Source of the DNA: Erwinia aphidicola
GTDB lineage: Bacteria; Pseudomonadota; Gammaproteobacteria; Enterobacterales; Enterobacteriaceae
Assembly (NCBI RefSeq): GCF_024169515.1
Contig: NZ_JAMKCQ010000003.1
Coordinates: 1 to 64,000 of the forward strand
Direction: 5' to 3'
Length of the DNA stretch: 64,000 nucleotides
The number at the start of each line of letters is the position of its first letter. Within the stretch, counting starts at the first letter, position 1. The translations under genes and the position numbers were made by a program. Under the pieces are notes generated by a model. That model was given only the letters and a program-made list of their open reading frames with translations, was not told where the DNA came from and did no database searches. This document shows positions 59,821 through 64,000 of this stretch, one piece after another.

Positions 59821-59842
59821 AGGGCTCCATAAAAGAAGCCCT
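59821..59842. terminator. Weak hairpin between the bacteriocin and the metQ-like gene
   Basis: A 6-bp stem agggct / agccct with a ten-base loop and a weak A/T context. It may terminate both convergent genes, but the stem is short. Confidence 0.4.
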
Positions 59843-59869
59843 ATGATCCGAATAATAATAATCTTTAAA

Positions 59870-60682
59870 TCAGTTATTAACCGGGATCACCGCGCCTTTG
59901 TACTTGGTGCGGATCCAGTCCTGAATCGCTTTAGAGTGCAGCACGTTAACCAGCGCCACGATATCCGGCTTCTTCTCGTCTCCGCGATGCACGGTAATGA
60001 TATTGGCGTAAGGATTGTTCTCACCACTCTCCACCGCAATCGGGCCTTTCACCGGATCGAGTCCGGCATCAATTGCGTAGTTCGCGTTAATCACCACCGC
60101 ATCGCCTTCGTCGTTGTTGTACATCTGCGGCAGCAGCGCGCCTTCAACGTTGGCGAGGAACTTCAGGTGTTTCGGGTTCTCAACGATATCGCTGATGCGC
60201 GCATCAACCTTACTGACGCCCGGCTTGAGTTTGATCACGCCCGCTTTCTCGAAGATGGAAAGAATTCGCCCCTCTTCCGCCACCGCATCACGCATGATCA
60301 CTTTGCCATTTTCAGGCAGATCCTTCAGCGATTTGTATTTCTTCGAGTAAATACCAATCGGCTCGATATGGATTGCCCCGGCGCTGACAAAATCATAGCT
60401 CTTATCATCAGCATGGTCTTTCAGCACGCTGTTCAGATAGGGAATGTGCTGGAAGTAGTTGGCGTCGATATCACGACTCGCCAGCGCGGTGTTTGGCAGG
60501 ATGTAATCCTGGAACGGTTTGATTTCCAGATCGATGCCCTGCTTCGCCAGAATCGGCTTGGCCTGCTCCAGAATTTCAGCGTGCGGCACGTTAGAGGCGC
60601 CAACGATCAGCGTATCCGCCCATGCACTCAAACTCAGCGCACCCAGAGTTGCTGCAGCCAGCAGCGTCAGTGTTTTTTTCAT
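59870..60682 (-). CDS. MetQ/NlpA-family substrate-binding protein without lipobox
   Basis: A 270-residue periplasmic protein of the NlpA/MetQ family. The signal peptide MKKTLTLLAAATLGALSLSA ends near WADTL and has no cysteine, so unlike MetQ it is not a lipoprotein. The domain has VPHAEILEQAKPILAKQGID, PNTALASRDIDANYFQHIPY and NANYAIDAGLDPVKGPIAVE, where methionine or related molecules bind. It is the third gene of a metN-metI-metQ-like operon. Confidence 0.85.
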   Translation of the reverse strand: MKKTLTLLAAATLGALSLSAWADTLIVGASNVPHAEILEQAKPILAKQGIDLEIKPFQDYILPNTALASRDIDANYFQHIPYLNSVLKDHADDKSYDFVSAGAIHIEPIGIYSKKYKSLKDLPENGKVIMRDAVAEEGRILSIFEKAGVIKLKPGVSKVDARISDIVENPKHLKFLANVEGALLPQMYNNDEGDAVVINANYAIDAGLDPVKGPIAVESGENNPYANIITVHRGDEKKPDIVALVNVLHSKAIQDWIRTKYKGAVIPVNN

Positions 60683-60699
60683 TTTGTTTTCCTAAAAAG

Positions 60700-61368
60700 T
60701 TATCGTTTATCGAGCCGTGTTGTAATGACATCACCTAAGAACTGGATGATAAAAACGATCACCAGAATCATGAGCGTCGCCACAAGCGTGACATCACTGT
60801 GGTTGCGCTGAAAACCTTCCAGATACGCGAGATTGCCAAGGCCACCCGCGCCGATCACGCCCGCCATCGCGCTGTAGCTCACCAGCGCAATCAGCGTCAC
60901 CGTAATTCCTGACACCAGCGCCGGGGAGGACTCCGCCAGCAGAACGCGGAAAATCAGAGTGCTGAGGCGCGCGCCCATCGAACGGGAAGCCTCGATCACG
61001 CCCTTGTCTACCTCACGCAACCCAATCTCGACCAGGCGGGCGTAAAATGGGGCAGCACCGACAATCAGCGCCGGAAGTGCCGCATCGGCACCCAGAATGG
61101 TGCCAATCAGCGTTTTGGTGAACGGGATTAGCAGCACAATCAGGATGATGAACGGGATAGAGCGGAAGACATTAACCAGCAGGGAGATCGTCGAGTAAAC
61201 CGCACGGTTCTGGAACAGCCCGCCGCGCGCGGTAAGGAACAGCGCCAGCCCGAGCAAAATCCCCAGCACAAAAGTTGCCACGCCGGACAGCGCGGTCATA
61301 TACAGCGTTTCAACGGTGGCGGACCACAGTGCGTCCAGCTTCAGATGAGGAAACAGGGTCTCAAACAT
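60700..61368 (-). CDS. MetI-like ABC permease
   Basis: A 222-residue inner-membrane permease with five or six predicted helices. The coupling loop (EASRSMGARLSTLIFRVLLA, then ESSPALVSG) is typical of MetI-type permeases. It overlaps the ATPase gene by 8 bp and is 17 bp from the binding-protein gene. It forms an importer with the other two genes. Confidence 0.9.
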   Translation of the reverse strand: MFETLFPHLKLDALWSATVETLYMTALSGVATFVLGILLGLALFLTARGGLFQNRAVYSTISLLVNVFRSIPFIILIVLLIPFTKTLIGTILGADAALPALIVGAAPFYARLVEIGLREVDKGVIEASRSMGARLSTLIFRVLLAESSPALVSGITVTLIALVSYSAMAGVIGAGGLGNLAYLEGFQRNHSDVTLVATLMILVIVFIIQFLGDVITTRLDKR

Positions 61369-62386
61369 TTTTTACCACCTCGGTCGTGATTGCGTGGGCG
61401 TGCAGGTCCGCCAGGATATTTTCCAGCTGGGTGCTGCTGGCCGGGACCTGCAACCACAGTTCGCCAAAGGTTCCGTTGGTGGTTTGCGTCATTTTTCCAT
61501 GCAGAATATTGAAAGGTAGTGCGTATTTCAGCGTCAGTTCACCGACGATCGGCTGCTGCGTGCTCAGCCCGACAAAGGTCAGCTTCAGCACTTCACCTTC
61601 GGTGGGATTGACCAGCGCCAGGTTAAAGGGTGTGTTCGCACTGCTGTATTCAGTGGTCTGCTTAACGAACTGGCGGGTGATTGGCTGCTGCGGGCGGGTA
61701 AATACCGACAGCACCTCGCCCTCTTCCACGATGCGCCCGGCTTCCATCACCGCCACGCGATGGCAGATTTTGCGGACGACATGCATTTCGTGAGTGATCA
61801 GCACGATGGTGAGCCTCAGCTGACGGTTGATATCCAGCAGCAGCTCAAGAATGGCGTCGGTGGTCTGTGGATCGAGAGCCGACGTTGCCTCGTCACACAG
61901 CAAAACATCCGGGCTGTTAGCCAGCGCGCGAGCAATTCCGACGCGCTGTTTCTGCCCGCCGCTCAGCTGGGACGGATACGCGTGTTCTTTGCCGCTCAGC
62001 CCGACCAGGGCTATCAGTTCCTGCACCCGTCGCTGGATCGCTGCTTTCGGCGCACCGGCAATCTGCAGTGAGAAAGCGATGTTTTCACTGACGGTACGCG
62101 ACCACAGCAGATTGAAATGCTGGAAGATCATGCTGATTTTTAAGCGTGCCTGACGCAGCGTTTCACCACTGGCCTCGGCAATATCCTGCCCGGCGACGGT
62201 CACGCTACCGGAGGTTGGCTTCTCAAGACCATTCAGCAGGCGGATCAGGGTGCTTTTCCCTGCCCCGCTGTAACCGATAATGCCGTAAATCTGCCCCTGC
62301 TCAACCTGCAGGCTGACATCATCAACGGCGGTTACCGGGCCGGACCGGGCGTTAAATATTTTAGTAACGTTGCGCAAAACTATCAT
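61361..62386 (-). CDS. MetN-like ABC transporter ATPase
   Basis: A 341-residue ATPase. Walker A GYSGAGKST, Q-loop FQHFNLL, signature LSGGQKQRVGIARAL, Walker B VLLCDEATSALD and H-loop ITHEMHVV are all intact. The C-terminal ~90 residues are a NIL-type regulatory domain as in MetN. It is the first gene of the operon. Because the binding protein is not a lipoprotein, this is probably a paralogue of metNIQ with a related substrate such as methionine or other sulfur compounds. Confidence 0.9.
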   Translation of the reverse strand: MIVLRNVTKIFNARSGPVTAVDDVSLQVEQGQIYGIIGYSGAGKSTLIRLLNGLEKPTSGSVTVAGQDIAEASGETLRQARLKISMIFQHFNLLWSRTVSENIAFSLQIAGAPKAAIQRRVQELIALVGLSGKEHAYPSQLSGGQKQRVGIARALANSPDVLLCDEATSALDPQTTDAILELLLDINRQLRLTIVLITHEMHVVRKICHRVAVMEAGRIVEEGEVLSVFTRPQQPITRQFVKQTTEYSSANTPFNLALVNPTEGEVLKLTFVGLSTQQPIVGELTLKYALPFNILHGKMTQTTNGTFGELWLQVPASSTQLENILADLHAHAITTEVVKNV

Positions 62387-62640
62387 CTGATGCCTGTTTT
62401 CTGCCGTTTTATCAGCAAAATATGCTGATTAATTAAACTGATTATTTTTAATGCATTATTGGTAGCACTAATTGCCAAGTGATATTAATCAGGCCAGGAT
62501 TTATTGGAAACGACCGAAAAAACATGGCTTATAACCAAAAGAAATATCTGAGGAACAATCTAAAGCTTGTCGGGAGGGGTTTCAGGCCAGCAGCGTCTAC
62601 AGTTAAACCTCTATATCAACGTTAACTAAGCCCTGAACCC

Positions 62641-63300
62641 ATGCGTATTTCATTGCAACATTATTTGCACGCCCGCCTGCGGCTGATCGTATCCATCACC
62701 GCCGGTCTGCTATGTTTCTTCCTTCTTCCTGCTCAGCTGGGTTTGCTTCAGCGGCTGCTGATCGGCTGGAACGTGCTGGCGTGGCTGTATCTGTTTTTCT
62801 TGTGGTTACGCATGCTGCGTACGCCGAATAAAGATATTCCGCATATCGCGAAAATTGAGGATGAGAGCGCCACGCTGGTGTTGAGCATGGTGACGCTCAC
62901 CTGCCTGGTCAGTATTGTGGCGATTCTGCTGGAGCTGACCACGCTAAAAGCACTGCATGGCACCCCGCGCGTGCTGCACCTGCTGCTGACCGCCGCCACG
63001 CTGGTCGTGTCATGGGCGCTGCTGCCCACCTCTTTTGCCATGCATTACGCCCATCATCACTACTTACATCGAACGGCCAAGGTCACGCCGATGATTTTTC
63101 CTGAAAAGCCCGCCGAGCCGGGATACTGGGATTTTATCTACTTCTCCTTCACCATCGCCGTGGCGGCACAAACCGCCGACGTGGCAACTGGCACCACCGA
63201 TATGCGACAGATCGCGCTGCTGCAGTCGGTGATTTCATTTGTGTTTAATCTGGCAATTCTGGGGCTGTCGGTGAACGTCGGGGCGGGGTTGCTGAGTTAG
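62641..63300 (+). CDS. DUF1345 membrane protein
   Basis: A 219-residue protein with about five transmembrane helices. The segment YWDFIYFSFTIAVAAQTADV is the signature of the DUF1345 family, and the preceding FAMHYAHHHY is also conserved. The function is not established. The ATG at 62641 lies 254 bp from the metN-like start. It converges on the ABC ATPase. Confidence 0.82.
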   Translation: MRISLQHYLHARLRLIVSITAGLLCFFLLPAQLGLLQRLLIGWNVLAWLYLFFLWLRMLRTPNKDIPHIAKIEDESATLVLSMVTLTCLVSIVAILLELTTLKALHGTPRVLHLLLTAATLVVSWALLPTSFAMHYAHHHYLHRTAKVTPMIFPEKPAEPGYWDFIYFSFTIAVAAQTADVATGTTDMRQIALLQSVISFVFNLAILGLSVNVGAGLLS

Positions 63301-63314
63301 GGGTAATAAAATCA

Positions 63315-63336
63315 TCTGCCTCAACGGGGAGGCAGA
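63315..63336. terminator. Terminator between the DUF1345 gene and the ABC ATPase
   Basis: An 8-bp stem TCTGCCTC / GAGGCAGA with loop AACGGG, followed by CTTT. It lies between convergent genes and could work in both directions. Confidence 0.7.
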
Positions 63337-63346
63337 CTTTAACAAG

Positions 63347-64000
63347 TTACAACACGCTGGCGAGAAATTCGCGCAGGCGCGGATGTTGCGGATTGTCCAG
63401 TAATGTGCGCGCATCGCCGCTTTCCACTACTGTTCCGTTATCCATAAACACGATGTTATCCGCCACTTCGCGGGCGAACCCAATTTCGTGGGTGACCACC
63501 ACCATGGTGATACCGGAATGTGCCAGCTGCTTCATCACCTGCAGTACTTCACCCACCAGTTCAGGGTCCAGCGCCGAGGTCGGCTCATCGAACAGCATCA
63601 CTTCCGGCTCCATTGCCAGCGCCCGGGCAATCGCCACGCGTTGCTGCTGGCCGCCGGACAGTTCGCGCGGCCACGCCTGCGCCCGGTGCGCCAGCCCGAC
63701 CTGCTCCAGTAATTTCAGCGCGCGGGCTTCCACCACGGCACGCTTCTCACCACGAATGCGCAGCGGCGCATCGCTGATATTCTGCAGCACGGTACGGTGC
63801 GGAAACAGATTGAACTGCTGGAACACCATGCCGATGCGCTGACGCTGCGCGGCAACGCGTTTCTCCGGCAGCTCCACTAAATGCTGCCCCTTGCGGCGGT
63901 AGCCAATCATCGATTGCCCCACGAGGATGGTGCCGGCATCAAGTTTTTCCAGGTGGTTAATACAGCGCAGCAGCGTTGATTTCCCGGAGCCGGAAGGCCC
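63347..64000 (-). CDS. Polar amino-acid ABC transporter ATPase (partial, N-terminus beyond right edge)
   Basis: 218 residues are present; the frame runs off the right edge at the Walker A motif GPSGSGKST. The Q-loop VFQQFNLFPH, signature LSGGQQQRVAIARALAM, Walker B VMLFDEPTSALD and H-loop VTHEIGFAREVAD place it in the GlnQ/HisP/ArtP-type ATPases. It energises uptake of an amino acid. The ATG inside the frame at 63920-63922 is internal, not a start. Confidence 0.92.
   Translation of the reverse strand, partial: GPSGSGKSTLLRCINHLEKLDAGTILVGQSMIGYRRKGQHLVELPEKRVAAQRQRIGMVFQQFNLFPHRTVLQNISDAPLRIRGEKRAVVEARALKLLEQVGLAHRAQAWPRELSGGQQQRVAIARALAMEPEVMLFDEPTSALDPELVGEVLQVMKQLAHSGITMVVVTHEIGFAREVADNIVFMDNGTVVESGDARTLLDNPQHPRLREFLASVL

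Noticed and set aside
1..64000. CRISPR arrays, rRNA and tRNA genes
   Set aside because: No regularly spaced repeats of the right size and no cloverleaf or rRNA sequence were noticed by eye; a covariance search was not possible.

Overview
The window reads as a chromosome or large plasmid of a gammaproteobacterium of the order Enterobacterales, most likely a member of the Erwiniaceae (Erwinia/Pantoea type). Gene order and protein sequence resemble E. coli relatives throughout (betT, digH, fhuE-fhuD, osmB, sad-yneJ, a complete hpa operon, metNIQ-like genes). Both edges cut genes: betT on the left and a polar amino-acid ABC ATPase on the right.

Layout. 1-9.8 kb: choline transporter, zinc-chaperone GTPase with a Zur-type palindrome, small lipoprotein, VF530 protein, a hipBA toxin-antitoxin pair with an operator array, then a VxrABC-like two-component system followed by a secreted GH5 glycosidase. 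9.9-29.9 kb: a nested mobile element. A degenerate ISNCY/IS1202-type insertion sequence has been split by an apparently intact 18,845-bp Tn3-family transposon with 38-bp inverted repeats and a perfect 5-bp target duplication (TCAGC). The transposon carries tnpA, tnpR and res at its right end. Its cargo is a set of small redox/hydrolase modules: an old yellow enzyme; a luciferase-like monooxygenase with an esterase and an NTF2-like protein; two Rossmann oxidoreductases with a TetR; a DsbA-like protein with a metallo-beta-lactamase-fold protein and a second NTF2-like protein; and an MFS exporter. It has four LysR regulators and no recognisable antibiotic-resistance gene.

30-35 kb: a Cre-like tyrosine recombinase preceded by palindromes, a small secreted protein, a MITE-like 138-bp inverted-repeat element and a gtrABC O-antigen-modification operon. 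35-45 kb: digH, a cupin and a thioredoxin-like protein, a Fur-box-controlled fhuE-fhuD pair, osmB, and a GAF-(degenerate GGDEF)-EAL phosphodiesterase behind a textbook sigma-28 promoter. 43.5-56.6 kb: sad and yneJ lie next to hpaCBAXIHFDEG and divergent hpaR. Together these encode conversion of 4-hydroxyphenylacetate to pyruvate and succinate semialdehyde, with the semialdehyde oxidised to succinate.

56.7-64 kb: two tandem BhsA/YdgH-like small periplasmic proteins, a TetR regulator, a chromosomally placed colicin M-type lipid II-degrading bacteriocin with a divergent Cmi-like immunity gene, a methionine-type ABC importer whose binding protein lacks a lipobox, a DUF1345 membrane protein and the partial ABC ATPase. 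I saw no rRNA, tRNA or CRISPR array. The strongest candidates for previously undescribed biology are the catabolic/redox Tn3 transposon nested in its IS, and the colicin M/immunity pair.
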